A program made the position numbers and the translations under genes. The notes under the pieces were generated by a model that ran no database searches, was not told the DNA's origin, and saw only the letters and a list, made by a program, of their open reading frames with translations. From Acanthochromis polyacanthus (Eukaryota > Chordata > Actinopteri > Pomacentridae), in assembly GCF_021347895.1 (NCBI RefSeq), contig NC_067117.1, positions 15,533,858-15,597,857 of the forward strand: a stretch of DNA of 64,000 nucleotides, in the 5' to 3' direction. Positions 37,591 through 49,449 of this stretch are shown in pieces; the first letter of the stretch is position 1, and each line of letters opens with the position of its first letter.

Positions 37591-39607
37591 GACTGTGTGG
37601 ATGTGTTGAGAGAACTGATCATTAGGGGAAAGAGGAATTGTTCTTTTGAGTCCATTTTGATCGTTTTAGCTCGTTTTTCAAATTTTTTTTTCTGTAAAAA
37701 TCAGAAAAACTGTCCCCTTTGAGCCCATGTTTCTGCCCATACAAGGGATCTGACTGCGGATTCTTGAAGTGAAGGACTGTAATAATGCAAACTAGAAGAC
37801 TGGTTTCAGACTAAGAGATGATTTATAACATTTGCCCTTATATTTCAGTTTTCTTAAGTGGTTTTTACAACCAAGTGTCTTCTTTTTCTTTTAAAGTTGC
37901 GAGCACCTCTCTGTAGGCTGTGTATTCAATCGAAAACTAACTAAAGGAAGTATTTTAACAGTTTTCCAGAGCCTTTTAAGTTTGAACTTGCCAGTTTTTA
38001 ATGGCCTTCTTATGTACTGCAGTCCCTCCAAACTTGATCTACCAGTCCCATCTTCTTGATAGATTGGGTGTGTTTGACACCTTTTCACATATAGAGAACT
38101 GTGTGCCTGCCGATTACACGTGTTTATGTGTCTTGAGCTCAGATAACAGCCAGACTAGAACAAAATCCATTCAAAGTCTCCAGTATTTGTTTTGAGCTTA
38201 TTGTGGTTACCCAGTTTTAGCGTCAATGTTTTAGACTTTGGCTTTGGACTGCGTTTGAAATCCGTTTAATACAGGCAACTGTAGCATTATGACAGTGTTC
38301 TATGTGGAGCTTTTTATTTAGTTTTAGGTGAAGTTTAGTCACATTTTATTTACACTTAGCTCTGTGAAATTTACATGAAGAAACTCTTTGTCGCAAAGAA
38401 TATTTTTTTGAAGTTTTTATTTGAAAGTCTATTTACATGACCAGAGTGGAATTATTATTTTAATTGCAGATTAGTTAATAAACAACTATTTTATCCATTA
38501 ATCAGGTAGTTACTTTGTTGTATGAAATGCCAGAAAATAGTGAAAACATTTCCTGTCATACTTTCTAAAAGCAAGGTGATGTCTTCAACCTTGCTTTTCA
38601 ACTCGTATTCAAAAAAGCCAAAATAATCAGTTTATTATTGTATAAGACAAGGAAAAACAGAAAATCCTCTCAAGTGAGAAGCTGGACCAAGATTAATTAG
38701 ATATACTTATCTACAACAAATGCAGCTTAATACAGTCATTCAGTTATTAATATGTTTTCATGTAAACTGTTTTAGAGAAATACTGTGCACCTCTGCACAT
38801 GTGGGCAGTAGTCAGAGACATGCTGTCTGAAACTAAGATGAAAGCAAAATGATAACGAAACTAACATCAGAGGAAGGATTTATTGCAGGACTGTTGTGAA
38901 AGACGGCTTTAGTTTCAGGTGGACCTAATGAACCGGGAAATACACTGTAATAGACGTCAGTGTACGTAGTTATTTTTGTAGCAAAGCATTGTTTGGATGC
39001 ATTCATGTATCTCAATGGTTCATGTGAATGTAGTGAGGTGCTTTAACGGAAAAGTCCAAATGATTACATTTATGCCATTCAGCCAAAGATTTCCACAAGG
39101 AATAAGACCACACTGAAGACAGACAAACCATCGTTTGTTTGTGTAGTAATGTGTAGTCTTGGCAACATTGCAGTGAATCTCACTGCTTTTCATTTGTTCT
39201 TAAAATGGATATATGCTCAATTAACAGCAGAAATTAAGTGTAGTTTCTTTGCTGGCTGGATACACGCTCTGTTGGGAAAGGAAGTCATCATCAAATTATC
39301 TGTTATGTCTCTGTAATGTCACTCGGTCGATGACAAACCAGTCCTGGCACATAGTTGTCTATCTGTGCTTCCAGAAACCGGCACTGTATTTGCATACCTA
39401 AAGATTTCTCTGCATCTTCCCCCAGTGGACTCATTAGCTTGTGCCTTGTAAATGGAGATTGTATGAGCCTTCAGCTGCACACGTGACTTTGCACTGTGAC
39501 ATTACCACAATGAGAGTGTTGCTTTCAGATGGAGTATTATTTTGTTGAATCCTTCCATTGTAATGCCAATGGCCTTTGGGCAAGCCAGTGAATGACTTGT
39601 TCATGAC

Positions 39608-39638
<31 letters not shown>

Positions 39639-40410
39639 TTTGAAAAATTAAAGTGGGGGGGCCGATGGGGGGCCAGACCAATTCTTTTACAGTGAGTAGA
39701 CATTGTATATTTTGAAGTATTCATAATATTTCCTATACTAGTTTGTAACCAAACAAAGAGGAAAATTCTAGGAGATAGATTTATGACCAAATACTGGAAA
39801 GTGCAGAACAAAACAGAACAAATTTGGCATTTATGTAAAAATTGAATGCACTTGAGTGAAACAGTTGCTGTTTTTCTTTTTAACCACTTGAACTTTTTTT
39901 AATTTCTAACGGTTGAAAATGTATGAGGTAATGATGCCTGTGAAAATACATTTTTGTAAGTGTTTACACTCAGTTTCCATCTGTGCATGAACACAGAGCA
40001 TGTTCAGCTTCATTTTTCATTTCTTCTTTTTTCCGGTTTTAACAAAATCAGCATGTTTTAATTAAAGGTTTCTTTTGAAGTTAATGCACGTTTGTGCAAG
40101 TGAATTAAACTGTCGCTGACTCATTGTTGATAACGGCCACGTCTGGTTTCTAATGGGAGTGATACAACACATCCCGTTCTTGACAATCTTCTCAACGTTA
40201 ACATTTTATCAAAGGGAAAGGTGTGTACAGTGCTGTATTTATATTTGAAATGTATTTATGTTGGTACTGATGTCTAAAGGGAGTCAGTACACTTTAGTGT
40301 GTAAATGCGTTTGTGTTAGTATGTGAGCACATGTAATCAGTGTGCAGGATTGTTTTTAGTGAATGGTACTTTAATCACTATAAATAAATGCATATTTTAT
40401 TGTACATCTT
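37591..40410 (+). other. c1galt1: c1galt1 3'UTR (putative)
   Basis: After the TAG at 37588-37590, non-coding AT-rich sequence runs to AATAAA at 40383-40388, followed by a T/G-rich stretch. This gives a UTR of about 2.8 kb; earlier cleavage sites are possible. A T24-type homopolymer lies at 39609-39632; the minus-strand open frame crossing it is an artefact. Confidence 0.45.
40383..40388 (+). terminator. c1galt1: poly(A) signal AATAAA (c1galt1)
   Basis: Canonical AATAAA with a T/G-rich region beginning about 15 bases downstream, at the end of the long putative 3'UTR. Confidence 0.5.
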
Positions 40411-42028
40411 GTTTACAGTTATTTCCATGACATTACATCATGTCAGTGTTTTACAGTGACAGTAAAAAATGCACATGCAGGGTTAATATGACTGTTTCAC
40501 CTGTCTGTGGTTAAATAACATCTCATACGTTGTCCTCTGTATACAGGAGTCGTGAAGGTTGTCGACTGGAGGTTTAAAGTCTGCGTTGCTAATAGGAGGA
40601 TGTGTAACATGTCCTGTACACAAAGCGTTGGATCCTGAGTAGAGACAAGCAAGGTTTGGTCAAAAGATTTAGTTGCAAATATAGTTTTCTTTCTTTGTTT
40701 ATTTTTAGCGAGGAAGCAGGTGAGAATTTCTTACCTCTGCCTCCCATTATCCATGTAGCTGCCTCCCTTGTTTTTAATTATGCACACCAACATGCCTTTC
40801 CTGTTGCACACACAGAGGAAAAATGTCTCTAAATTACCTGCACTATATAATTATGCAGTCAGCCGTTAATTGATGCAATCACTATAATGGCTATAATCAC
40901 ACAAAAAGTCCTGATGTTGATTGTATATGAACTAGAATGGAAATCCATCCGTATTTTCTTTCCAAGACCCAGATTAGGCACTAATTTAGGAGATAAAACT
41001 TCAGGAAAAGTACATTCAACCATTAATCATGGGCGTGAATCACTTGTGATGCTCTAGTCTGCCACTTCTGCTTGACTTGTAACATCTAGACGGAAAAGTG
41101 CTTTGGTGAAAAGCTACTTAAACCAAGTAGGAATTGTTTGCTAGCTTAGGATTTAAATTGAACTCTGAGATTCATTGCTTTGGTCTTTGGTTGTCAAGCT
41201 GCTCAGAATGAGACCACAAATATGGATTTAATAATGGTGATATGGAAAATAAGTTGATTTAATGGAGCAGGGTTAGTTATAGCGGCGTTTGCTTCCTCTT
41301 TTCTCTCAAACATGCTATACCTGTATGAAGCTTAGTTGAAAAATGTTAGTTTGTATGATCATAACCAGACTTCTTGACAAAATTCATCACGATTTATCAC
41401 TCTGCATTTAGGAACTCTAGAATGTCCTGCCCACGATATATGTTGATCACAAATTCTTAATGAATCACTACAAGTAACGCATTTTAAGAGACACGTATTA
41501 AAAGTTTAGTGAGAGCAGATATACCAGTAGATTTAGTGATATTTGAGTGACTTAATACAGGAGAACCAGCTTCTCAAGATTTGACGTGGCAGTCCGCCTG
41601 CATGTAAATAAGTGACACTCCTTTGATGACAGCAATGTTCACATTCTGTCCAGAGAAGACGGATGGTTTCAGAGAGAACTGAAGGAAAACATCTGTTAAA
41701 TTAGAACAACCATCTCTAAACAGAGGAGTCTACAACTCCACTTATCAGGTATTTATAATGCTATCTTGAGATCTCTCCACAAATAGTTCCACCATCATTA
41801 ACCGTCTTCAGTTTAAAAGCCTTTTAGACCACATTTCACGTCAGTCTTATGTAAATTGGAGGTGAAAATAAATACCAAGGAAGCGCCATCAGTCAGTCAG
41901 TATTGAAGAAGCCTCTTGGGTGTGAGATGAAACGCCTTTAAACAGGATGAGCAGACGCTGTCATCTTTTTTTAAACTATGACATATTGCAATAACTCATT
42001 GGATTGTGATAGATGAGGAAATCTAGTT
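40411..42028. other. intergenic spacer between convergent c1galt1 and tac3
   Basis: No gene is supported. Around 41880-41950 the text GAAGAAGCCTCTTGGGTGTG plus AGATGAAACGCCTTTAAACA resembles a piece of a dispersed teleost retroelement, but it is too short to classify. Confidence 0.5.
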
Positions 42029-42034
42029 TTTATT
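42029..42034 (-). terminator. tac3: poly(A) signal AATAAA (tac3)
   Basis: Reading the minus strand, AATAAA lies 127 bases beyond the tac3 stop codon (42161), consistent with a short 3'UTR. Confidence 0.5.
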
Positions 42035-42160
42035 TCTAATAAAGCAACCAAAAAAGCTAATTCATATGTTACACATTCTCTTACAAGTGCACTGGGAAGT
42101 GAAAAGGAGAACAGAATATTAAATAGCTTCCTATGTGAATTCCTTTCAGTGAGGCAGAAG

Positions 42161-42748
42161 TCACTCACTTGTCCTCTGACCCAGCAGATCAGCCAGAACC
42201 TCATCACTGTGTCCTGCTCAAGACAAACACAAAATATGTTTCAATGCACGTCAGTGTAGGAAAATACTCGATGCTGGTCTGACAGTGAATTCCACTTGAA
42301 GTTCTTACTTTTTCTCGACACTGGCATGTTTTTTTGGCCTGTGAAAAGAGTTGCGGTTTAGACGACCAGTGTTAAATCGTCAGTCAAAGAACTGATAGCG
42401 TTCACTGCAAACACAACTCACTGTTTGGTTGCGCTGCACTTCTTCGTCCCATTAGACTCACGAAGCTGTCGTAATCGATGTCATCAAATCTCTTCGACGC
42501 TGCATCTTCACTAAGACATCCGTCTGACTTCTCCTGAAAGCAAAATAATCATTTGTCAGCCTGTTGCTAATTCTTATGCATTTCAGCTGCTCAAAGTCTG
42601 CTGCAGTGATTCAGAGGATCAGGTATGCTCCAACCTGTCTCAGTGGGTTGTAGGTCTCTTCTTTACACATTGACCTCACAGGAAACAAGACAAGGATGAT
42701 CAGCGCAGCCAGAGAAGCAACAGTGCAGCAGTTTGCAGTTCTCCCCAT
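42161..42748 (-). CDS. tac3: tachykinin-3-like precursor (NKF/NKB type), divergent
   Basis: Neuropeptide precursor; family members are cleaved, amidated and act on neurokinin receptors. Four coding exons: 42748-42635, 42533-42422, 42338-42309, 42213-42161 (309 nt, 102 aa; GT-AG, phases consistent). MGRTANCCTV starts a signal peptide with hydrophobic core ASLAALIILVLF. After a KR at about residue 53 comes FDDIDYDSFVSLMG followed by RR: an NKF-type peptide (teleost NKF contains DIDYDSFVGLMG) with Gly as amide donor, but with Ser for the Gly of FxGLM. A second KR precedes HSDEVLADLLGQRTSE at the C-terminus, where NKB should sit; here the Phe is lost and GQR replaces GRR/GKR. A 5'UTR exon is at 43772-43858. 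Calling it tac3 rests on the DIDYDSF motif, two-peptide layout and human-like linkage. A tac3a or tac3b assignment was not attempted. Confidence 0.82.
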
Positions 42749-42789
42749 CACTCTGAAATGGAATCAGTGCTTTAAAAGGATTTCCAAAT

Positions 42790-42961
42790 GATTCAATTCT
42801 TTTTATTTGTTTGTATTATTTTTGACATTGTACATTAATACTGAAGGATTAACACTTTATGTTCACAACATAATGATTTTAATGTCTTCAGTATTGATCT
42901 ATACAATGTAGAAAATAATTATTGAATGAGAAGGTGTGTCCAAACTTTTGACTGGTAGTGT
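42790..42961. mobile_element. Tc1-like terminal repeat fragment in tac3 intron
   Basis: It ends GAATGAGAAGGTGTGTCCAA then ACTTTTGACTGGTAGTGTA, a well-known outer end of fish Tc1-like elements, preceded by an ATGTAGAAAATAAT-type internal segment. Only one end is present. Confidence 0.6.
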
Positions 42962-43771
42962 ACATCCTACATTAAGTCATACATAAAAACATCGTACAGT
43001 ATTGTTATATTCTAATGACTAATCAAGAATTTTTAATCACTGGTTAATCAACTGGTATAAAATTGTTACTTTTTTAAAATCCTATTTGTCGGAGAGAGAC
43101 TCATTTATTGTAAATCCTGTATTTTTTAAAGAATTGTTTATCATTGTGTTTGTTTAGTCTGGTACATACTTTTTAAATAGTGGTTTTATGGCATGTTTTG
43201 ACATAAACTGCTGTTACGGCTTTCTTTCTGTATGGTTTTGACACTTACTGGGCTGTACTGTGAGCAAAACAGCAGCAGTCAATGATTCACCATCTTTCAA
43301 TTAATTCATGTCAATAACATTTAATGCTGGAGTTCACTGAAGAAACAGGAGCAAAAAGCCTGCGGACAGTTCATGAACAAATTTATAAAATTAAAAGAAT
43401 ATATAGTTTTTTAGGTATAAGTGGAGAAATACTTTCACAGAATTCATACAGAATGCATCAACTGTTCATCAAACCAAGTACATATTTCCTCAGATGATTA
43501 TTAGGAAATACTGAAGACACTTTCATTCCTAGAGTTGTTTTCAGCATTTATTAGCATCATAAATATGAACACTCCAGACAGTTTTGTTATTAAGTGTGCC
43601 AGTTCATTCATTCATCCAGTTAACCAAAGATTCATGCAGCAGAACAGAAAATAGAATAATAAATGCATCTTCATTTCTTCTGTGAATAGACAGACCAGAC
43701 TATCGTAAAGTTATTACATTCATCTATTGCAATAAACTACTGCAAAATAATGAAAACTTCATATTCCTTAC

Positions 43772-43858
43772 CTCAATCTGATCCTTCAGTATGAACCGGT
43801 GACCTGTTCAGCAGATATCACAGGAGCTCTGTGGCAAGTCAAAACAACGCTTTCTGCT
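43772..43858 (-). other. tac3: tac3 5'UTR exon (putative)
   Basis: A consensus donor (GATTGAG then GTAAGG) sits at 43772 on the minus strand. It pairs with the acceptor ATTTCAG before 42752, four bases upstream of the ATG. A TATAAT at 43886-43881 (minus) lies about 25-30 bp upstream of the suggested start. Confidence 0.5.
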
Positions 43859-43949
43859 CCGCAGCCTCTGTGTCTCAATTATTATAGTTCTTGAGCTCAT
43901 TTGTAATCCAATTAGCACTCCACCCACCACCCAAACCCTGAGCCCACCC

Positions 43950-43980
43950 CTACACACACACACACTCTCTCTCTCTCTCT
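43950..43980. repeat. compound (CA)n(CT)n microsatellite
   Basis: An ACACAC run passes directly into CTCTCTCT just upstream of the tac3 promoter. Confidence 0.9.
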
Positions 43981-45524
43981 TTTGGGATGGAACAATAATT
44001 GGTTTATAGAGGGAAATCATACATCTTTTCAGTAATGATTATTTAATGAATTAACCATTAAAATGAAATTTGAATGTACATCACTGACTAATCATTAATT
44101 ATGTCACAAATCCTATCCTTACTGACTTAACAGCCAAATGACCTCATGAGTCTGAAAAGTTGGAAACCATCTTTACTGAGTCGCCAACAGTTCGCTCTTG
44201 TTGTTTTGACATAAATCTGCTTACAGAATCATAATTTTGAGACCTGCCTCACTACTTCCAACGTTGAAGCAAATGCTAGTAGTGTCTATGATTAGGGTTA
44301 AACTTATTTTGTTAACAAATGTAATGTCCTGAAGTGATGAAACACAACACGTCTATGTGTTTGTGTGGACTGCATTTACAGGATGCTCAGAGAAAATTTA
44401 CATCTTATTTGCCGCCATGAGAACACCAGAAATATAATACCTTTGCTGCTAGTATTTCTGTATGACATACACTTCTTCCTCTGACATTTGGTGTTTGTAT
44501 TAAAGAGCAAATTTAATTTTTGATACTTAATTTACAATACATCCCTGTTTTGCACAACATGGCACACAGTTACAGTGTAATATAAATAAGATAACATGGG
44601 TCATTATAGAGCTATTTACTTATACATATTTTGTTCTTTTAATAACTGTAAGCGACAACAGTAAATAAAGACCCTTAAACCATGACGTGTGTGTGTATGT
44701 CCCAGGAAATGGATTCTATAACGCGCCTGTGTGGCCGGACTTGGAAAGTTTTGTACGCCTACTAGCGGATACTGCTGTTCTGTCTACTCTGTCTCTGGCT
44801 GGTGTTTGAAGCATATATAACTCCCACGCTCTCTGAATGTCTACTGAAATGATAAGCGGAAGCCTTCTGACTGAACCCAAAGTCTGATTACGCCCACTTG
44901 CAATTTATAAGGTCATATTTTAACAGAAAGTAAAAATCATTTTGTCTCACAAACACCAACAACAACTCCTGTTTTCAGTCCTATAATCCTCACTGTGGTC
45001 ATGATAGCAATCAGCATAACAGAGGTACATTTAGAACAAGTTTTGCTTGATTTTTTCCATATCTGAAATACATTTAAAGGATAACAAGGAACATTCATTT
45101 CAGACTGCTGAATTGGCTTGAAGCTTTGATGTTTATGAGGAAACTTTATGTCCTTGTGTCTGTAATGCTTTTCATGAGCAGATCTGATATGATATTAGTA
45201 GAGATGCTAAAGAAATAATCCTGCTCCTGTCAGAGGCAGTGTTTTGTTTGTGTGAGTAAACCATGGAGCATTTCAAAAAAATGAAAGCCTTATACTTTTA
45301 AAAATGTTTTTATTGGACTCGGTGAATTCGTGTGTTCTGAATGCTGAGGGGGACTCCTCAATACTCCCCCTGTAGCCTTTAAAATCACATCCACAGTTAC
45401 TTGTTTTTTGCTTTTGTTGCTTTAGAACATTTCATGAATAGTTTGTTGCATCTATTCACTTTTGTGGCATAAAGTTGAATTATAAACTGGTACCACTTTT
45501 ATATCTGACCATTAAAAATAAAGC

Positions 45525-45655
45525 TACAGCAAGCAGTTAGCTTAGCTTAGCACAAAGACTGGAAACAGCAGGAAAAAGTTAGTTTGGGGTTGTCCAAAGG
45601 TTATAGAATCCACTAGCAGGACCAAGCGCCTCTAAGATTCACTAGGTGGCACACT
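45525..45655. repeat. dispersed teleost repeat fragment
   Basis: GCTTAGCTTAGCACAAAGAC, TGGAAACAGCAGGAAA and TGTCCAAAGGTTATAGAATCC follow each other as in a repeat I recognise from fish genomes but cannot name. Confidence 0.45.
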
Positions 45656-46353
45656 ATTGTTAGTCTGTACAAAAACTACAGTGAACACTGCACTATTTCA
45701 TGAGAAGTGTGACTACTTGGGTTCTCTGCTGGTTCACTGCCAACTTACCAGTTCAGCACATAATCCATCATGTAGGCCACAACTTCACATTTTCACATTT
45801 CCTAATTTAAATAAATGTGGTACAGATGGAACACTTTCACACTGGCTTCATGATTGTAGCCAACAAATATCACTTGTATTCTGAAAGCAGACAAAAAAAG
45901 TATTTTGGGCTTTTCTCGTGTTTATACCTGAATGAACTGGAATTCATTGAGGTAACAGAAATATCCCCTTGTGCCATGATTTCACAACAATGTTGACACT
46001 AAATGTTTGCTTCTGCTACATGTCAGAGGGAACCTGACAGACTGGTAGCACTTTAAAGTGTCGTCCTAGTTACATATTGCCACTGTATTGCTTTTTTTTT
46101 TTTTTTTTACTGAAAAGGCTCAAAGCTATCAGCTTATGTCAATGCTATGTGATAAGTTCTGACTGGACTCATGGGGCTTATTCCTATACATTAACAAATG
46201 TCACATCCCTACTGATTCCTTTGTAAGCAGCCCTCCAGTTACCCATCACACTTCATTATCAAACACCAGCCAGTTGTCTGATTTTACAGACCGTGAACGG
46301 ACTAAAACACAGGAGTGTTACACAGTGTTGAATGTTGAGGGCTGTGTACAATT

Positions 46354-46425
46354 AAGGCAAGGCAGGTGTATTTCTATTGCACCCTTCATGTCCAAGACAA
46401 TTCAAAGTGCTTTACATAAAATATT
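46354..46425. repeat. retroposon tail fragment
   Basis: AAGGCAAGGCAGGTGTATTT through CAATTCAAAGTGCTTTACAT matches the tail common to several teleost retroposons. Confidence 0.55.
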
Positions 46426-46574
46426 ATTACAGTGAGGTGCAGATAGTTAAAAGATACTGTGCATTTTTAAGCCAAAATGATTCATTTGTGGTCATTTTTC
46501 TGGCTGGCAATGATGTAAACAATTGATAAACTACATTGTGCAAGAGACATAAATGATAAACTTTATGTATAGCC

Positions 46575-46592
46575 TTTTTCTTCTTCTTCTTC

Positions 46593-46622
<30 letters not shown>
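46575..46622. repeat. (TTC)n passing into long poly-T
   Basis: About 18 bases of TTC repeat followed by a run of 25-30 T. On the minus strand it creates a spurious poly-lysine open frame. Confidence 0.9.
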
Positions 46623-46626
<4 letters not shown>

Positions 46627-46849
46627 TTTTACAACAAAAAAATGTCTGTGTCCAAGTTATTGAAATGTAATACCCACAAAATAACAAAACAACTCTACTT
46701 TCAGTGCTTGAAGGTACGAGGTGACCCTAGCAACTATACACTGGACAGGCAAGGATAACATCTACAGCATTTTTTTTGAATAGATTAATCTATTAAAAGA
46801 TCACTCTAGTCCATTAAAACAATATATCTTAGAGATTATTCCATTCTAT

Positions 46850-47230
46850 GAATGTTATATAGCAGTCAGTGGTGGATGCTTTATTTGCAGTGTAGCAGTT
46901 TTTCTAACATGCTAATAAGCTTCTTGCATGTCTCCAGCAGGTTTTCCAGGTCTTTGAGGCTGGAGGTCCTCCTCACTGTCACTCCATTTTTCAGTTCCTC
47001 CACAGGTTCCCAGTGGGATTCAGGTCTGGACTCCAGCTGGGCCTCTGCAAAAAGTTGCTATTATATTCTGTTGAGAATTTCTTGTCCCTTTTGGCTGAGT
47101 GGCTGAGATCATTATTTTGCTGGAACGTCTGATGCTGCAATAGGCCAAGTTTTTTCAGCACACTGCCGGATGTTTTCCTCCACAGTCTTATCGTCTTCCT
47201 CTTTTCTCGTGATACCTCATTTCTAATGGA
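46850..47230 (-). mobile_element. decayed Tc1-like transposase relic (minus)
   Basis: Read on the minus strand with interruptions: QQNNDLSHSAK stands for the canonical [11 protein letters not shown], and SPDLNPTGNLW for [11 protein letters not shown]. The second catalytic Asp (to Asn) and the Glu (to Gly) are both changed, so catalysis is dead even ignoring frame breaks. The 5' third is missing. Confidence 0.65.
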
Positions 47231-47511
47231 AACACATAATTTGATGACGCCTCTGCTGTTGTTGAATGTCTACTGGAAACGCCACTTCTATACTGGAGTT
47301 CAAAATCTTTTTAGACATACTTTGCTTTTACCACATATTGCACACATATTTACGGCTGGTTTAGATTTTATTTGTGTCGCTGCACTGGGGTATAATTTTA
47401 ACATTTATAAGTCATTAGCCAGCTTTTTTCATGTTGTAGCAGGCTGCTGCATACTTATGATTTATTATTATTATTTTTACACTTTATGAAGTTCATATAC
47501 CATCAAAAATA

Positions 47512-47592
47512 TACACCCCCTGTCAAAAGTTTTAGGACACTTTCTCATTCAAATTAAGTAGAACCTGTCCTACAACTTTTGACGGGGGTGTA
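47512..47592. mobile_element. micro-MITE copy 1 (TA-flanked palindrome)
   Basis: An 81-bp unit bounded by TA. The ends TACACCCCCTGTCAAAAGTT and TACACCCCCGTCAAAAGTTG (inverted right end) form near-perfect arms of about 26 bp around a 26-bp spacer. TA targets and this end sequence suggest a Tc1/mariner-derived miniature element. Confidence 0.65.
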
Positions 47593-48052
47593 TCTACCAA
47601 ATTTGGTGCACATATGCAGCACATCAGGCTGAACAAAAAAGTCAGCGACAGCCACATTCCAAACCCAACAGGAAGTGAGCTATTTTGCGTTGAATGTCAG
47701 ATTTTGCCCATTTTTCATTTTTTTCTAGAGTGAACTCCTCCTAGGGGGAAACTCCAATTCACCTCAAATTCGGCCAGTACATACAGGAGGCCTTAATGAT
47801 CCAAAGTTATTCAAATCTTTTTTCCAAGGTTGTTGCTAGAGGTATGGACCTGTACCCGTAGCCTGTGGACTACGGATTTTTGGTTTGGTTGGTTGTGCAA
47901 AGTCAAAGGGCATGTCCGTGGCGGCCTCTGGAATTTTGATCTTTCGCCATGAAATTTCAAATGCTGTGTAAATGTCCTGAACATGCTCTAATCTGCCTGA
48001 AACTTTATATGTATGATCAGAGTCCTGCCCTGATCACATCCATATGATGGAA

Positions 48053-48134
48053 TACACCCCCTGTCAAAAGCTGTAGGACAGGTTCTACTTTATTTGAATG
48101 AGACAGTGTCCTAAAACTTTTGACAGGGGGTGTA
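48053..48134. mobile_element. micro-MITE copy 2 (inverted relative to copy 1)
   Basis: An 82-bp unit whose reverse complement matches copy 1 with only a handful of differences, including the spacer TCTCATTCAAAT.AAGTAGAA. It lies 460 bp from copy 1 in the opposite orientation. Confidence 0.65.
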
Positions 48135-48139
48135 CAAAC

Positions 48140-48690
48140 ACAACTTGAATCATCAACCAGAAAGTTGGGTCTTGCACACGGTTGTGTGACGCAACCGGAC
48201 TATGACCCCAAACATACATCAAAAGTGGGAAAGAGATGACTAAATCAGGATAGAATTAAATTTTTAGACTGTCCCGTCCAAAGTCCTGTCTTACATCCCA
48301 TCAAGAGCCTGTGATGAGGAAACATTTCTGTGTCAGAAATCCAGCAAATTTAGTTGAGTGGCACCCACTCTGTCAAAAGGAGTAGTCAAAGATACATCAA
48401 GCTGCTTGTGGATGGCTACCAGAGTGAGGTGAAAATGGACCGGTGATGTTTAACTAAATGTTAGCATTTCTGTCCGTATATTTTTGATCCAGCAGATTTT
48501 GTCATATTTCAAGAAGGCCTGTAATGAAATCTATGAAAGAACCAAATGCATGATTGTTTTCTTGTGATAAAGATGCCTGAGTTTCAATGATTCCATTACA
48601 GAAAATTTAGAGTTGTGGGAGTCATTGGAAACTCAAGACCATCCTGATATGCATGGTGTCCACAAGTGTATGTAAAGTTTTGTTCAAGAC
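48140..48690 (+). mobile_element. decayed Tc1-like 3' half
   Basis: TYDPKHTSK near 48205 stands for the NDPKHTAK motif, and CPVQSPVLHPIKSL near 48275 stands for [14 protein letters not shown] (Glu to Lys). The end CCACAAGTGTATGTAAAGTT resembles the outer part of a Tc1 terminal repeat. Stops and indels are throughout. Confidence 0.6.
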
Positions 48691-48963
48691 TATATCTACA
48701 CATCTAGCACAGCACAAGAATTATTTCAAGTGTTTGGGCATCTGGAGAATGCAAATTTTATAGTCACAGTTTATTTGATGTGTCGTGATTCTTGAGTGAA
48801 ATGTCTGACTCTCTAGCTGCTCAGTGCTCCACTTTAGACATTTACTGTGCATGCTTAAAACAACATCAATGAGTTTGATCAGAAAGAATCAAAGCTACAG
48901 CAGAAATGTTACAGGCCAGACCTGAACAATGAGCTGAGAGAGCTCAACTGTTCTGCTGAGCTA

Positions 48964-49449
48964 AAGTTACCCAGATAGCAAACTATGGGTGAATCAATGT
49001 TGAATCTATGTTGAGACCTAACGTCGAAATTATACAGAAAGCGCAAGGTTGGTAAAATGTTGAGTCAACGTTTGCTTTTCAACCATAAATCACACTTTAC
49101 CCAGATAGCAAAAGATGTTAAATCAATGTTGAATTAGGGTTAAGAAGGTTGAATTGTGGTTACGGTTGAAGACTGATGGTTGGATCAACATTGATTAAAC
49201 AACTTTTTGTCAACATTGAAGTTTGTGTTTAAAAGATACCATTGAATCTACATTGTATTTTGGTTTAATTAAAATGTTTGACAGGTCAATATTTAATTAA
49301 TGTTGAATCTATGTTTGCAAACATGTAATCTATGTAAGCAAACGTTGACTCAACATTTTATCAACCTTGCGCTTTCTGTATAATTTCGACGTTAGGTCTC
49401 AACATAGATTCAACATTGATTCACCCATAGTTTGCTATCTGGGTAACTT
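48964..49449. mobile_element. inverted-repeat element with 114-bp arms
   Basis: Left arm 48964-49077 and right arm 49336-49449 are reverse complements with a single mismatch noted by eye (GGTTGGTAAAATG against GGTTGATAAAATG). Arms begin AAGTTACCCAGATAGC. The 258-bp core repeats the arm start (TTACCCAGATAGCAAAAGAT near 49098) and the phrase TCAATGTTGAAT several times. No protein is encoded. The near-identity of the arms implies a young insertion or ongoing arm homogenisation. Superfamily not assigned. Confidence 0.8.

Noticed and set aside
39434..39811. 125-codon minus-strand open frame in the c1galt1 3'UTR
   Set aside because: It contains a poly-lysine run made by a T homopolymer and shows no domain.
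42161..42748. Calling the tachykinin gene a pseudogene
   Set aside because: The signal peptide, all splice sites, phases and the first cleavage/amidation site are intact; divergence is limited to peptide residues.
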